In this document: piece by piece, positions 40,643-49,820 of the stretch
Position numbering within the stretch: the first letter of the stretch is position 1
Layout of the letters: each line of letters starts with the position of its first letter
From: an uncultured Oscillospiraceae bacterium
GTDB taxonomy: Bacteria > Bacillota > Clostridia > Oscillospirales > Oscillospiraceae
Length of the DNA: 64,000 bases
NCBI GenBank assembly: GCA_947625815.1
Contig: CANQPU010000006.1
Coordinates: 1 to 64,000 of the forward strand
Reading direction: 5' to 3'
Made by a program: the position numbers and the translations under genes
The notes under the pieces: model-generated
The model's database searches: none
Told to the model about the DNA's origin: nothing
What the model saw: the letters and a program-made list of their open reading frames with translations, nothing else

Positions 40643-42070
40643 ATGGACACTCAAGAGAACTTGGAGAGAGATCTGGCTTATCTGGGCGGTAACGTGGCGC
40701 GGCTCAATGAGCTGTGGAATATTGAGGACCGGCCGATAACCTCGGGAGGATCGATCTTCGGGAAGATCGCCGTTTTTATAAAGCGGTGCATCAGAAAGGC
40801 GGTCTACTGGCTGATCCGGCCCTATTGGGACCAGCAGGTGGAATTCAATCAGGTGCTGTGCGCGGCCATGGGCGACGCCTTCAGGATACAGAGCGCCCTG
40901 GCGAACCAGCCCCAGCTGGGAGCCCCGCTCTATGATCCCCTGGCCGACGCGGAGGGGACGCGGGTGATACAGCTGGTGTCCACCCTCAACTTCGGCGACG
41001 CGGTGGGCAATGAGGTGATCGCCTTCAAGCGTATCCTCCGGAAGGCCGGCTTTACGACGGAGATCTACGCCAACGAGATCGCCAAGAAGATTAAGCCCGG
41101 CACCGCCAGGCTATATAGGGACATGCCGGAGCTGAGGCCCGAGGATCTGGTCATCTATCATATGGCCTCCGAGTGCCCGATCTCAAAGGATATAGGGAAA
41201 TTCCCCTGCCGGGTGATCCTGCGCTACCACAACATCACCCCGCCGGAGTTTTTCCACGGCTTCGACGCCAACGCCGAGAAGGCCACCACCAACGGCTTAA
41301 AGCAGGTCAAGAGCATCAGAAACGACATATACCGCTGCCTGCCCGTGTCCGACTTCAACCGCCGGGACCTGGAGCGCCTGGGTTACACCTGCCCCATGGA
41401 GGTCATGCCCATCCTTCTGCAGATGGACGATTACGCCCAGATGCCTGACCCGGAGGTGGTGGAGAAGTACTCCGACGGCGTTACGAACATACTGTTCGTG
41501 GGCCGGATGGCTCCGAACAAAAAGGTGGAGGACGTCATATCCTGCTTCGCCGCCTACAAGGAGCGGGTAGACCGCAAGGCAAGGCTCATATTGGTGGGCT
41601 CCTTCCAGGAGACGGACCAGTATTATAAATTCCTGCAAAAGCACATTCGCACGCTGGGCGTTGAGGACGTGATCTTTCCGGGCCACATCTCCTTCGCCGA
41701 GATCCTGGCCTATTACACGGTGGCGGACGTCTTCCTGTGCATGAGCGAGCACGAGGGCTTCTGCGTGCCGCTGGTGGAGTCCATGTATTTCAAGGTGCCG
41801 ATCGTGGCCTACGACAGCTCGGCCATTGCCGATACGCTCCACGGGTGCGGGATACTCCTGGAAGACAAAAGCCCCGCCGCGGCGGCCCAGGCCATAAGCC
41901 AGGCCATACGGGACAGGGAGCGGTACGCCGGCCTTGAGGCCGCGCGGCTTCACGAGCTGGACAGGGAGCGTATAGGCGGTGTTTTCCTTGACTTCGTGCG
42001 CAGAATGACCGCCGTTGACGGCGAGACGCCGCGGGAGAACGATCTGACCATACAGGGAGTTAGTAAATGA
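40643..42070 (+). CDS. Glycosyltransferase family 4 with N-terminal extension
   Basis: A 475-aa protein. Residues 1-95 form a helical extension (IEDRPITSGGSIFGKIAVFIKRCIRK) with a weakly hydrophobic, basic stretch that may bind the membrane. The GT-B part follows. The donor site has ILFVGRMAPNKKVEDVI and EHEGFCVPLVESMYFKVPIVAYDS. The start is ATG 40643 with GAAGGAT 7 nt ahead; ATG 40634 is less well placed. It overlaps the ATPase gene by 4 bp. This coupling suggests it acts on the chain just before export. The sugar is unknown. Confidence 0.88.
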   Translation: MDTQENLERDLAYLGGNVARLNELWNIEDRPITSGGSIFGKIAVFIKRCIRKAVYWLIRPYWDQQVEFNQVLCAAMGDAFRIQSALANQPQLGAPLYDPLADAEGTRVIQLVSTLNFGDAVGNEVIAFKRILRKAGFTTEIYANEIAKKIKPGTARLYRDMPELRPEDLVIYHMASECPISKDIGKFPCRVILRYHNITPPEFFHGFDANAEKATTNGLKQVKSIRNDIYRCLPVSDFNRRDLERLGYTCPMEVMPILLQMDDYAQMPDPEVVEKYSDGVTNILFVGRMAPNKKVEDVISCFAAYKERVDRKARLILVGSFQETDQYYKFLQKHIRTLGVEDVIFPGHISFAEILAYYTVADVFLCMSEHEGFCVPLVESMYFKVPIVAYDSSAIADTLHGCGILLEDKSPAAAAQAISQAIRDRERYAGLEAARLHELDRERIGGVFLDFVRRMTAVDGETPRENDLTIQGVSK

Positions 42071-45000
42071 GTATTTTAGAGGTGAATGACGTATCCATCC
42101 GATACCTGACGGGAGACTTCAAGGACATCGGGATCAAGGAATACGTCATGCGAAAGCTGACGGACAATTACAGGGTGAATGAGTTCTGGGCTGACCGGCA
42201 TGTGAGCTTCACGCTGGAAAAGGGGGACATGCTGGGCATTATCGGCGCCAACGGCGCGGGCAAGTCCACCCTTCTCAAGGTCGTCTCCGGTATCATGGAG
42301 CCCACCGAGGGGAGCGTCCGCCGCGAGGGCACCGTGGCGGCCCTTCTGGAGCTGGGCAGCGGCTTTGACGGCGACCTGACCGTGCGGGAGAATACATACC
42401 TGCGGGGCGCGATGCTGGGGTACACCAGGGAGTTCATGGATGAGATGTACGACAGCATCATCGGCTTTGCGGAGCTGGAGGCATTTCAGGACCAGCCCTT
42501 CAAGCAGCTCTCCTCCGGTATGCAGTCGCGCCTGGCCTTCTCCATCGCCTCGCTTGTGAATCCGGACATCCTTATCCTGGACGAGGTCCTGTCCGTGGGC
42601 GACGGGGCTTTCCGGAAAAAGAGCGAGGACAAGATGCGCGAGATCATCGGCGGCGGAGCCACCACCATCCTTGTCACCCACTCCATCGACCAGGTCCGCG
42701 AGATGTGCAACAAGGTGCTGTGGCTCCACAAGGGCGAGCAGGTCGCGTATGGGGAGAACGTGGAGGAGATATGTGAGAGGTATGAGGAGTTTTTGAACGG
42801 GAAATTTGACGCAACTTCGCTTCTCAGAAAAGAACATAAGCCTGAGGTCGATACGGTAAAGGCTGAAAACAACACGAAAAACCAAAAAACAGTTAAGGAG
42901 AGCAACGTCATGAATGAACCGACCGGGAGAGATTCGCTGTTAAAAAGTGAATGGACGCAGTTCAAGACGTATTTATATAAAGGCCGCTGGTGGATATTAC
43001 TCTATTCCGTGCTGCTTCTGGCGGTCTATAGCGCGTGGCTCCTGGCCCCTGAGCTTCATATCGATCTGGATATTTACACAATGCAGCAGGGAACCAGATG
43101 GGCGATGGTGGATGTGGGGCGCCAAGGGGTGGCGCTCATAAACATTCTATTGGGGATGGAAAACTTCAACCCAATATTTGCATGTGTCTTTGGATGGCTA
43201 TCAATATGCTTGTCATCTGTTATACTCGGCTATATTTTTTTCCGAATCGGAAAACGCTCGCTCATAAGCTGTGCCGCATTTGGACTTATCATGTTTGTTA
43301 GCCCGATTGTTACAGAGCAATTTTACTGGTATCAGAGGTTGATCAGCTTTGCGGCGGGGTATGTTTTTTGTGGGGTCGGCGTTTGCTTTAGCTATTACGG
43401 GTCAATCAAGAAAAAGATCCCTTATTTTGCGTTATCTGTCTTGTTGATGATTTGGGCATTTTGCATTTATCAAACTTTTGCCTTGATATATGTGGCCTTT
43501 TCGGTTATTGTATTTATATTGCTTTATAGACGCTTGGCAATACGCGACGGAAGAACAGATTTAAACTGGTTTTTGATCATCATCATACAGGTGCTTTGCT
43601 TTGCGATAGCATATTGTCTGAATACTGTCATTTCCAATGCTTATTTCAATGACGGCGCATTAAATGAATTTGTCTTATGGGGGTCAAGACCTTTTTCAGA
43701 AAATATCCGTGCGATTTTATATTATGTTAAAAAGGTGATTTTTGGCCAGGACAATTACTCGTCAAAACTTTATGCAGTTATTGCGTTTTTGACGTTCGTA
43801 TGTGCCATTTTGGATTGCCGCAATAGAGGAAAGACATTAGGAAATTGTATTTACGTCCTTGCAGTGATAGTGTTAAATTGCCTTCCTTTTGTGATGGCTG
43901 TTTATGAGGGCGGAGAGCCGCCTATACATGGACAACTGACCTATCCTGCCGTGTTGGCAGGGGATTTGATCATTATTTCAGGCGCGGACGCGCGGAAATA
44001 TAAAAAAGTACCGGGTGTAATAACCGCTATTTTAGCGTTGACTCTGTTTTGGGGTCAGAGCCAAATGGTTATGCGGATGCTCTACACCGACACGATCAGG
44101 ATCAACGAAGATAAAAACATGATTTCTGAGGTTGTCGCCAAAGTCCATGAAGAAGGGGCGAATAAGCCGGTTGCTTTTATTGGCGGATATAAAAGCGAAT
44201 TAAATCCGGCTTGCGTCCGCGGTGAATACATTGGAATAAGCATTTTCGGGTGGGATCGTGGCTTTGAACCCCGTTATCTTGGCTCTTCACGACGCACATG
44301 CCAGATAATCAACACGTTGGGTTACGATTTGGTCAGTGTCGGTAGCGAGGAAGAAACGCGTGAAGCCAGAAAAGCGGCGTTAGAGATGCCTGCCTGGCCT
44401 GAAGAAGGATGCGTTAAGGATCTTGGGCAGTTTGTTGTGGTTAAGCTCAGCGAAGACGAGTGGCCCGAAGAAGTAATTGACCCCATATCGACTCATAGAG
44501 ACTTGCCTGATGATAACGGGGTCACAAATGTTAATGTATATATTGATCGCCTGCAAGAAGAGGACGGAAACGTTATAATCGGAGGATATGTTGTACAAGC
44601 AGATAGTCAATTTACGTCATGGCGTCCGCACATATATTTTGTTAACGTGGAAACAGGAGAGACAATCGAACTTGCATCATCAAAATGCGGAAGAATAGGG
44701 CAAACTATCAATAACCGTCATTGCCCGAACAGCTCTTTTGTAGCAGTCATTGATAAAAACGAGTTCGACAGCCTGAAGGAAGATTTCTCGTTGAAATTTG
44801 TATATGAGGATACGGCTACAGGACAGTTTAGTTTTGTCACGCCCAATGTTCCACGCGAGTTCGGACTAAACGGAAATGTTGCGGGGCTGCCAGAAGCGGG
44901 AAGAATAACAAAAACTGATCTTCCTTTTTCCGGCGGGTTTATTCATGTAAACTCATTTTATAACATGGATATGGAACTGGTCTCCTACGGTAATGAGAGC

Positions 45001-45279
45001 GGCACTGTTATGTACGGCCCGTATACAGAGAGCGTACCCGGGATCTATAACATTTCGCTCAATTATGTAATTGACTCAAACGAGGAAAACGGTAAAGGTG
45101 TTTTCGATGTGGCGTTAGACGCCGCTACCGTTGCGAGCGTGGAGTTTGACACAACCCGTACCACTGTTACGCTTGAAAACGTGGTAATCGAGGGCGGACA
45201 CTTGTTTGAGGCCCGCGTGTGGGTCCCCAAAGGAATGATAGTGCGTGTTCAGTCTATTGATTACGAACGGGTTGGCTGA
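42067..45279 (+). CDS. Fusion of export ATPase (TagH/Wzt type) and GtrII-like glucosyltransferase with beta ectodomain
   Basis: A 1070-aa fusion. Residues 1-250 are a polysaccharide-exporter ATPase: GANGAGKST, LSSGMQSRLAFSIA, ILILDEVLSVGD and VTHSID. A Lys/Asn-rich linker (253-281) follows. Residues 300-690 form about ten hydrophobic segments like the GtrII (Glucos_trans_II) family, which uses polyprenyl-phosphate glucose outside the cell. The C-terminal third is beta-rich and ends in a YGPY module (983-986) resembling the ectodomain repeats of the sulfatase at 27504. TAAGGAG and an in-frame ATG at 42910 mark the seam, so a separate GtrII product is likely. The ATPase half is GC-rich, the rest AT-rich. 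Confidence 0.85.
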   Translation: MSILEVNDVSIRYLTGDFKDIGIKEYVMRKLTDNYRVNEFWADRHVSFTLEKGDMLGIIGANGAGKSTLLKVVSGIMEPTEGSVRREGTVAALLELGSGFDGDLTVRENTYLRGAMLGYTREFMDEMYDSIIGFAELEAFQDQPFKQLSSGMQSRLAFSIASLVNPDILILDEVLSVGDGAFRKKSEDKMREIIGGGATTILVTHSIDQVREMCNKVLWLHKGEQVAYGENVEEICERYEEFLNGKFDATSLLRKEHKPEVDTVKAENNTKNQKTVKESNVMNEPTGRDSLLKSEWTQFKTYLYKGRWWILLYSVLLLAVYSAWLLAPELHIDLDIYTMQQGTRWAMVDVGRQGVALINILLGMENFNPIFACVFGWLSICLSSVILGYIFFRIGKRSLISCAAFGLIMFVSPIVTEQFYWYQRLISFAAGYVFCGVGVCFSYYGSIKKKIPYFALSVLLMIWAFCIYQTFALIYVAFSVIVFILLYRRLAIRDGRTDLNWFLIIIIQVLCFAIAYCLNTVISNAYFNDGALNEFVLWGSRPFSENIRAILYYVKKVIFGQDNYSSKLYAVIAFLTFVCAILDCRNRGKTLGNCIYVLAVIVLNCLPFVMAVYEGGEPPIHGQLTYPAVLAGDLIIISGADARKYKKVPGVITAILALTLFWGQSQMVMRMLYTDTIRINEDKNMISEVVAKVHEEGANKPVAFIGGYKSELNPACVRGEYIGISIFGWDRGFEPRYLGSSRRTCQIINTLGYDLVSVGSEEETREARKAALEMPAWPEEGCVKDLGQFVVVKLSEDEWPEEVIDPISTHRDLPDDNGVTNVNVYIDRLQEEDGNVIIGGYVVQADSQFTSWRPHIYFVNVETGETIELASSKCGRIGQTINNRHCPNSSFVAVIDKNEFDSLKEDFSLKFVYEDTATGQFSFVTPNVPREFGLNGNVAGLPEAGRITKTDLPFSGGFIHVNSFYNMDMELVSYGNESGTVMYGPYTESVPGIYNISLNYVIDSNEENGKGVFDVALDAATVASVEFDTTRTTVTLENVVIEGGHLFEARVWVPKGMIVRVQSIDYERVG
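42894..42912 (+). promoter_or_regulatory. Internal ribosome-binding site and start codon at the fusion seam
   Basis: TAAGGAG (42894-42900), 9-nt spacer, ATG (42910-42912), in frame with the upstream ATPase (codon 282). The protein from here would start MNEPTGRDSLLKSEW and contain the whole GtrII part. This is as good a site as those of the separate genes in the locus. Confidence 0.75.
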
Positions 45280-45308
45280 GTATTCTTCAAATTGTTGAGG
45301 TGGGACCC

Positions 45309-45893
45309 ATGTTCAAAAAAGAAATGATTACACTGTTGAAGGCCGTGGGCTTATGCGTGGCGCTCTGTGTGCTGATCGCCGCCGGCGTAGCGTTGCTGCT
45401 CAGGACGCCGCTGTTTGCGGGCCTGAGGGCGTACCTTTACCGCCTGCTGATCCTGGACGCCATATGCTGCGTTATTTTGCTGGTGGTCGTTGTGGCTGCT
45501 TGGGCGAAGAAAAACGACCTGTTTGGGCTAAATCTGTCATCGGCGGTGATGTGCGTGGGGCTTTCCACGCTGCTGATGGCGCTGTTCCTCTCCCTTGGCC
45601 CCATGACGATCGAGCGGTCCTATACGATTTATTCCCTGGCGGATATGACGGACCATGCAGATACGGTTTATTCCTATGAGGATATCAAGAACCAGTTTAT
45701 CGATGGTTATATAGAAGGAGCCAAAGAGAGTCAGAAGCGCTTGGATGAACAGGTCGCTATCGGCAATTTGGAGGAAATAGACGGCGGTTACCGCATCAGC
45801 GAAAAAGGAAAGCGCCTTGTGGGAATATTTCGCTTTGTGGAGACCATTTTCCCTGTACCGGATGAGAGCAGTATATATCCTAACGGACATTAA
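45309..45893 (+). CDS. Membrane protein of unknown function in the Gtr group
   Basis: About 194 aa. Three hydrophobic helices occupy the first 100 residues (roughly 10-33, 42-65 and 76-97). A soluble tail follows, probably extracellular, with YTIYSLADMTDHADTVYSY. I place the start at ATG 45309; an in-frame GTG at 45300 lies too close to GAGG. It sits between the GtrII-like and GtrB-like genes and may be an accessory part of that glycosylation set. I do not recognise the family. Confidence 0.7.
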   Translation: MFKKEMITLLKAVGLCVALCVLIAAGVALLLRTPLFAGLRAYLYRLLILDAICCVILLVVVVAAWAKKNDLFGLNLSSAVMCVGLSTLLMALFLSLGPMTIERSYTIYSLADMTDHADTVYSYEDIKNQFIDGYIEGAKESQKRLDEQVAIGNLEEIDGGYRISEKGKRLVGIFRFVETIFPVPDESSIYPNGH

Positions 45894-45910
45894 GAAAAGA
45901 GAATGGCATT

Positions 45911-46870
45911 ATGAAAAAAATCACCGTGACAATTCCATGCTACAACGAGGAAAAAAGCATTCGGCAGATGTATGACCGCTTGACTACGGTTTTTACTGAG
46001 CAGCTGCCGCAGTACGACCATGAGATCATTTTTGTGGACGACTACTCCCCGGACCATACTCGGGAGGAGATCCGCAAGATATGCGCCGAAGACAAGCGGG
46101 TGAAGGGGGTGTTCAACGCCCGGAACTTTGGCTTCAACCGGAACGTCTTTGAGTGCCTTATGTACGGAGACGGAGATGCCACCTTCATGCTTTTCGGCGA
46201 CCTACAGGATCCGCCGGAGATGTTGCCGAAGTTTGTAGAGGAGTGGGAAGCCGGGCACAAGGTAGTTGTTGGGCAGAAGACCCATAGTGACGAATCCAAG
46301 CTTATGTACACGCTAAGAACACTTTACTATGGGGTTATAGAAAAGCTGTCAGACACAAAGCAAATTCAGCATTTTAATGGCTTCGGCCTGTATGACAGGG
46401 CTTTTATTGATGTTATGCGTCAGATAGATGACCCGAATCCTTATTTAAAGGGGCTCGTTTCAGAGTTTGGCATGAATATCAAGGTGGTACAATACGAGCA
46501 GGCAGAAAGTCTTCGTGGAAAGTCTGGCTTCAACTTTATGAAGTACTATGATGTTGCCATGCTGGGTATTACCTCATATACAAAAGTTCTGATGCGAATT
46601 GCCACGTTTATTGGAGCAGGACTCGGAGGAATCAGTGCACTTTTAGCCTTGTATGCGTTGATTCGAAAATTGATAGATTGGGATTCGTATCCTTTTGGGA
46701 CCGCCTCCATAACAATAGGCATTTTCTTCATTGGCGCCGTCCAGCTCTTTTTCCTTGGAATACTTGGCGAGTATATTCTGAGTATCAACACACGATCCAT
46801 GCGGCGGCCGAGGGTCGTTGTTGGCGAGAAGATCAATTTCGACCAGCAGAAGGAACAACTCCATGACTGA
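45911..46870 (+). CDS. GtrB-type polyprenyl-phosphate glycosyltransferase (GT2)
   Basis: A 319-aa GT2 enzyme that would transfer glucose (or another hexose) from its nucleotide to undecaprenyl phosphate on the cytoplasmic face. The GT-A domain has VTIPCYNEEKSI, FVDDYSPDHT and GDLQDPPE. Two C-terminal helices (about 228-252 and 265-287) anchor it. With GtrA (53529) as presumed flippase and the GtrII-like domain (42910 on) as outer transferase, it forms a complete Gtr modification system, though the three genes are scattered. It overlaps the next gene by 8 bp. Confidence 0.9.
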   Translation: MKKITVTIPCYNEEKSIRQMYDRLTTVFTEQLPQYDHEIIFVDDYSPDHTREEIRKICAEDKRVKGVFNARNFGFNRNVFECLMYGDGDATFMLFGDLQDPPEMLPKFVEEWEAGHKVVVGQKTHSDESKLMYTLRTLYYGVIEKLSDTKQIQHFNGFGLYDRAFIDVMRQIDDPNPYLKGLVSEFGMNIKVVQYEQAESLRGKSGFNFMKYYDVAMLGITSYTKVLMRIATFIGAGLGGISALLALYALIRKLIDWDSYPFGTASITIGIFFIGAVQLFFLGILGEYILSINTRSMRRPRVVVGEKINFDQQKEQLHD

Positions 46871-48239
46871 CACGTTAAAGTCCATCGCCCGAAGCTGGGC
46901 GCAGACGGACAGCCGCATCTCACCCACCTCAGACATCCTCGCCTGGGTCACCGAGCGCAACGCGAATACGGCGGTGGAGATACATAAGATCGCGCTGGAT
47001 CAGTGCGCTCCCTGGTTCTACGACAGGGACGAGGGGTGCATACGCAACGAAAACCGGAGCTTTTTCACGGTTATGGGGCTTCGGAGCGCGGAGTTTGAGC
47101 AGCCCATCATTATACAGGACGAGATCGGGTATTTGGGCATCCTCTGCAAAGAGTTCGACGGCGTGATGCACTTCCTGATGCAGGCGAAGATCGAGCCGGG
47201 GAACGTCAACTGCGTCCAGATCTCGCCCACCATCCAGGCCACGAAAAGTAATTTCACCCAAAAGCACGGCGGGAAAAAGCCGCCGTACCTGGATTATTTC
47301 CTGAACGCCTCAAAGTATGAGATCGTGGTGGATCAGATCCAGTCGGAGCAGTCCTCGCGGTTTTTGAAAAAGCGCAACCGGAACATCATCATCCGCGTGG
47401 ACGGGGATGTGCCGGTGCTGCCCGGTCACCGCTGGATGACGCTGGGACAGCTCAAGCGTCTCATGCGAGAGGACAACCTGGTGAACATGGACACCCGGAC
47501 GGTGCTGTCCTGCATCCCGTTCTCCAAAATGCGCCTCAGTGAGCGGGAGAAGGCGGAGCTTTCGGAGCTTTTTTCGGACAAACCGCTGTTCCGCTCCGTG
47601 TTCGACGGGGCGGCGGAAAACCCGCTGCCGCCGGTATACCAGCATATAAACAACGCGAAAATGTTCGCGGAGGGCAGCCCGAAGCTTGTGCCGCTGGACG
47701 AGCTCACGAGCTGGGAGACGCGGGACGGGGAGCTTGTCTGCAAGCGCCCCTACCCCTTCAAGGTGGTCTTCTGCGACATCGCCATCGAGGGCCGGGAGGT
47801 CCGGCGGTGGACGCAGCCGCTGTTCGAGGCCCTGGGCATCGCCACCTTCGGGCTCGTCTGCGTGGAGGACGGCGGGATCCTTAAATTCGTGGTCCGGGCC
47901 GCGCCGGAGGCCGGGTGCTTCGACTGCCTGGAGCTGGGGCCCACGGTCCAGCAGGAGGCGGTGGGAAGCTTCCAGAAGGAGGACGCCATGACGCGGCTTT
48001 TCTGGGAGCGGCTGAACGCCGGAAAGGGCATCATGTTCGACCATCTTCTCTCCGAGGAGGGCGGCCGGTTCTACCACGAGCAGAACAGGAACGTACTCTT
48101 GAGAATAGACAAATCAGAACTGCCGACGCTGCCGGAGGGGTATTTCCTTCTGGACTTCCGCACCCTCAACGAGCTGGTGCAGGTCAACAACACGCTGAAT
48201 ATCCAGCTGCGCAACCTTCTCTCACTACTGGAGGTGTGA
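46863..48239 (+). CDS. NDP-hexose 2,3-dehydratase
   Basis: A 458-aa member of the family including EvaA, TylX3 and SpnO, built of two homologous halves. Both contain a F-x-Q-x2-R-N motif (RFLKKRNRNIIIR near 170, RFYHEQNRNVLLR near 410) and the QISPTIQATKSN / LGPTVQQEA pair. The family removes the C2 hydroxyl of dTDP-4-keto-6-deoxyglucose, committing it to 2,6-dideoxysugars. The start is ATG 46863. The next gene, 1 bp on, supplies the matching 3-ketoreductase. Known mostly from antibiotic clusters; here it serves a surface polymer. Confidence 0.92.
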   Translation: MTDTLKSIARSWAQTDSRISPTSDILAWVTERNANTAVEIHKIALDQCAPWFYDRDEGCIRNENRSFFTVMGLRSAEFEQPIIIQDEIGYLGILCKEFDGVMHFLMQAKIEPGNVNCVQISPTIQATKSNFTQKHGGKKPPYLDYFLNASKYEIVVDQIQSEQSSRFLKKRNRNIIIRVDGDVPVLPGHRWMTLGQLKRLMREDNLVNMDTRTVLSCIPFSKMRLSEREKAELSELFSDKPLFRSVFDGAAENPLPPVYQHINNAKMFAEGSPKLVPLDELTSWETRDGELVCKRPYPFKVVFCDIAIEGREVRRWTQPLFEALGIATFGLVCVEDGGILKFVVRAAPEAGCFDCLELGPTVQQEAVGSFQKEDAMTRLFWERLNAGKGIMFDHLLSEEGGRFYHEQNRNVLLRIDKSELPTLPEGYFLLDFRTLNELVQVNNTLNIQLRNLLSLLEV

Positions 48240-48240
48240 C

Positions 48241-49257
48241 ATGATCAGGATCGGGATCATCTGCCCGTCGAATATCGCCTACCGCCGCTTTATGCCGGCG
48301 CTGAAGAAGTGTGACGGGTTTGAGTATGTGGGCGTGGCTTACGCCAATTCCTCCGAGTGGTTCGGCGGCCACGCCGCGCCGGAGGTCATCGAGGCCGAGC
48401 GGAAAAAGGCCGAGAGCTTCCGGGAGGCTTACGGCGGGGAGGTCTTCGAGGGTTACCAGACCTTGCTGGACAAGACGGACGTGGACGCCGTGTATTTGCC
48501 GCTCCCGCCGGCGCTCCACTATGAGTGGGCCAAGAAGGCGCTCACGCGCGGCAAGCATGTCTTTTTGGAAAAGCCCAGCACCACCGGCGCGAAGGATACG
48601 GCGGAGCTCATTGAGATCGCAAAGAGCGCCGGGCTGGCCCTCCACGAAAATTATATGTTCATCTACCACCGGCAGATCACGAAGATCCGGGACCTCATCG
48701 CCTCCGACGAGCTGGGCGGCGTGCGGCTCATCCGCGCCTCCTTCGGCTTCCCGTTCCGGGGCGCCAACGACTTTCGCTACAACCGGGATATGGGCGGCGG
48801 GGCGCTGCTGGACTGTGGGGGATACCCCATCCGATTGGCCCGACTGCTTTTGGGCGATACCGCCAGACTTGTGGACGGCCAGCTCACCGAGAGCCCGGAC
48901 TTCGGCGTGGACCTCTACGGCAGCGCCACTCTCCGCAATGACGCCGGCCTCACGGCGCAGATCGCCTTCGGTATGGACAACGCCTACCAGTGCAAGCTGG
49001 AGGTCTGGGGCAGCCGCGCCACCCTCACCGCCGACCGGGTCTTTACCCCTCCGGCCGACATGGCCCCCAAGCTCACCATCCAGTCCAACGACGGCGTCAA
49101 AACCGTCGAAGTGGACCCGGACGACCAGTTTTGCAATTCCATCGGGGTGTTTGAGGGGTGTGTGAAGGACAAAGCCGCACGTGAGAATAGGTATTCGGAC
49201 ATTCAAAATCAGAGTGTCATTGTGGATAAGCTTATGAATTGGAGGCGCGACGTATGA
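48241..49257 (+). CDS. Gfo/Idh/MocA oxidoreductase, probable dTDP-sugar 3-ketoreductase
   Basis: A 338-aa NAD(P)-dependent oxidoreductase. The Rossmann half opens with IRIGIICPSNIAYRRFMPAL, and the family's EKP motif is in HVFLEKPSTTG near residue 105. The substrate half contains the GGALLDCGGYPIRLAR segment with the histidine position replaced by tyrosine, as in sugar 3-ketoreductases of the KijD10 group as I recall it. Directly after the 2,3-dehydratase, it would reduce the unstable 3,4-diketo product. It overlaps the next gene by 4 bp. Confidence 0.88.
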   Translation: MIRIGIICPSNIAYRRFMPALKKCDGFEYVGVAYANSSEWFGGHAAPEVIEAERKKAESFREAYGGEVFEGYQTLLDKTDVDAVYLPLPPALHYEWAKKALTRGKHVFLEKPSTTGAKDTAELIEIAKSAGLALHENYMFIYHRQITKIRDLIASDELGGVRLIRASFGFPFRGANDFRYNRDMGGGALLDCGGYPIRLARLLLGDTARLVDGQLTESPDFGVDLYGSATLRNDAGLTAQIAFGMDNAYQCKLEVWGSRATLTADRVFTPPADMAPKLTIQSNDGVKTVEVDPDDQFCNSIGVFEGCVKDKAARENRYSDIQNQSVIVDKLMNWRRDV

Positions 49258-49820
49258 AAGTAACGGACCTTTCTCTCCCCGGCGTGAAGCTGATCGAGCC
49301 CACGTATTTTGAGGATTTTCGCGGGTACTACTGCGAGAGCTATTCCTCCAGGACACTTCACGAGTACGGGATCGACGATGTTTTCGTGCAGGACAACCAT
49401 TTTCTCTGCCTGACGAAGGGGACGATACGGGGGATCCACTTTCAAAATGACCCCTACGCCCAGTCAAAGCTCATCCGCTGCACCAGGGGGAACCTCTTTG
49501 ATGTGGCGGTGGACCTGCGGAAGGGCTCGCCCACGTATAAGAAATGGGTCTCGGTGATCCTCAGCGCGGAGAACCGCAAGCAGCTCTATATACCCAAGGG
49601 CTTTGGTCACATCTGTATGTCCCTGGTGGACAACACCGAGGGGCAGTATAAGGTGGACGCCCTGTACGCCCCGACCTACGACCGGGCGATTGCCTGGGAC
49701 GACCCGGAGATCGCCATCGACTGGCCGCCCATCGCGCCCATCGTGTCCCCCAAGGATAAAGTGGCGAAGAAGCTGGCGGAGAGCGACGTGAGCTTCGTGT
49801 ACGCGGAGGCTGACGCATGA
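49254..49820 (+). CDS. dTDP-4-keto-6-deoxysugar 3,5- or 5-epimerase (RmlC family), copy 1
   Basis: A 188-aa cupin. The catalytic histidine is in TIRGIHFQ near residue 63, followed by the conserved DVAVDLRKGSPTYKKW and QLYIPKGFGHICM. It lacks nothing obvious for epimerase activity. The start is ATG 49254 behind TTGGAGG. It forms a unit with the reductase at 49817, and both are repeated immediately downstream as a diverged pair. The first 60 bp are almost identical to copy 2. Confidence 0.9.
   Translation: MKVTDLSLPGVKLIEPTYFEDFRGYYCESYSSRTLHEYGIDDVFVQDNHFLCLTKGTIRGIHFQNDPYAQSKLIRCTRGNLFDVAVDLRKGSPTYKKWVSVILSAENRKQLYIPKGFGHICMSLVDNTEGQYKVDALYAPTYDRAIAWDDPEIAIDWPPIAPIVSPKDKVAKKLAESDVSFVYAEADA

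Noticed and set aside
42910..45279. Calling the GtrII part as a separate gene
   Set aside because: The ATPase frame reads through without a stop, so the fusion is annotated as one CDS and the internal start is listed as a site.
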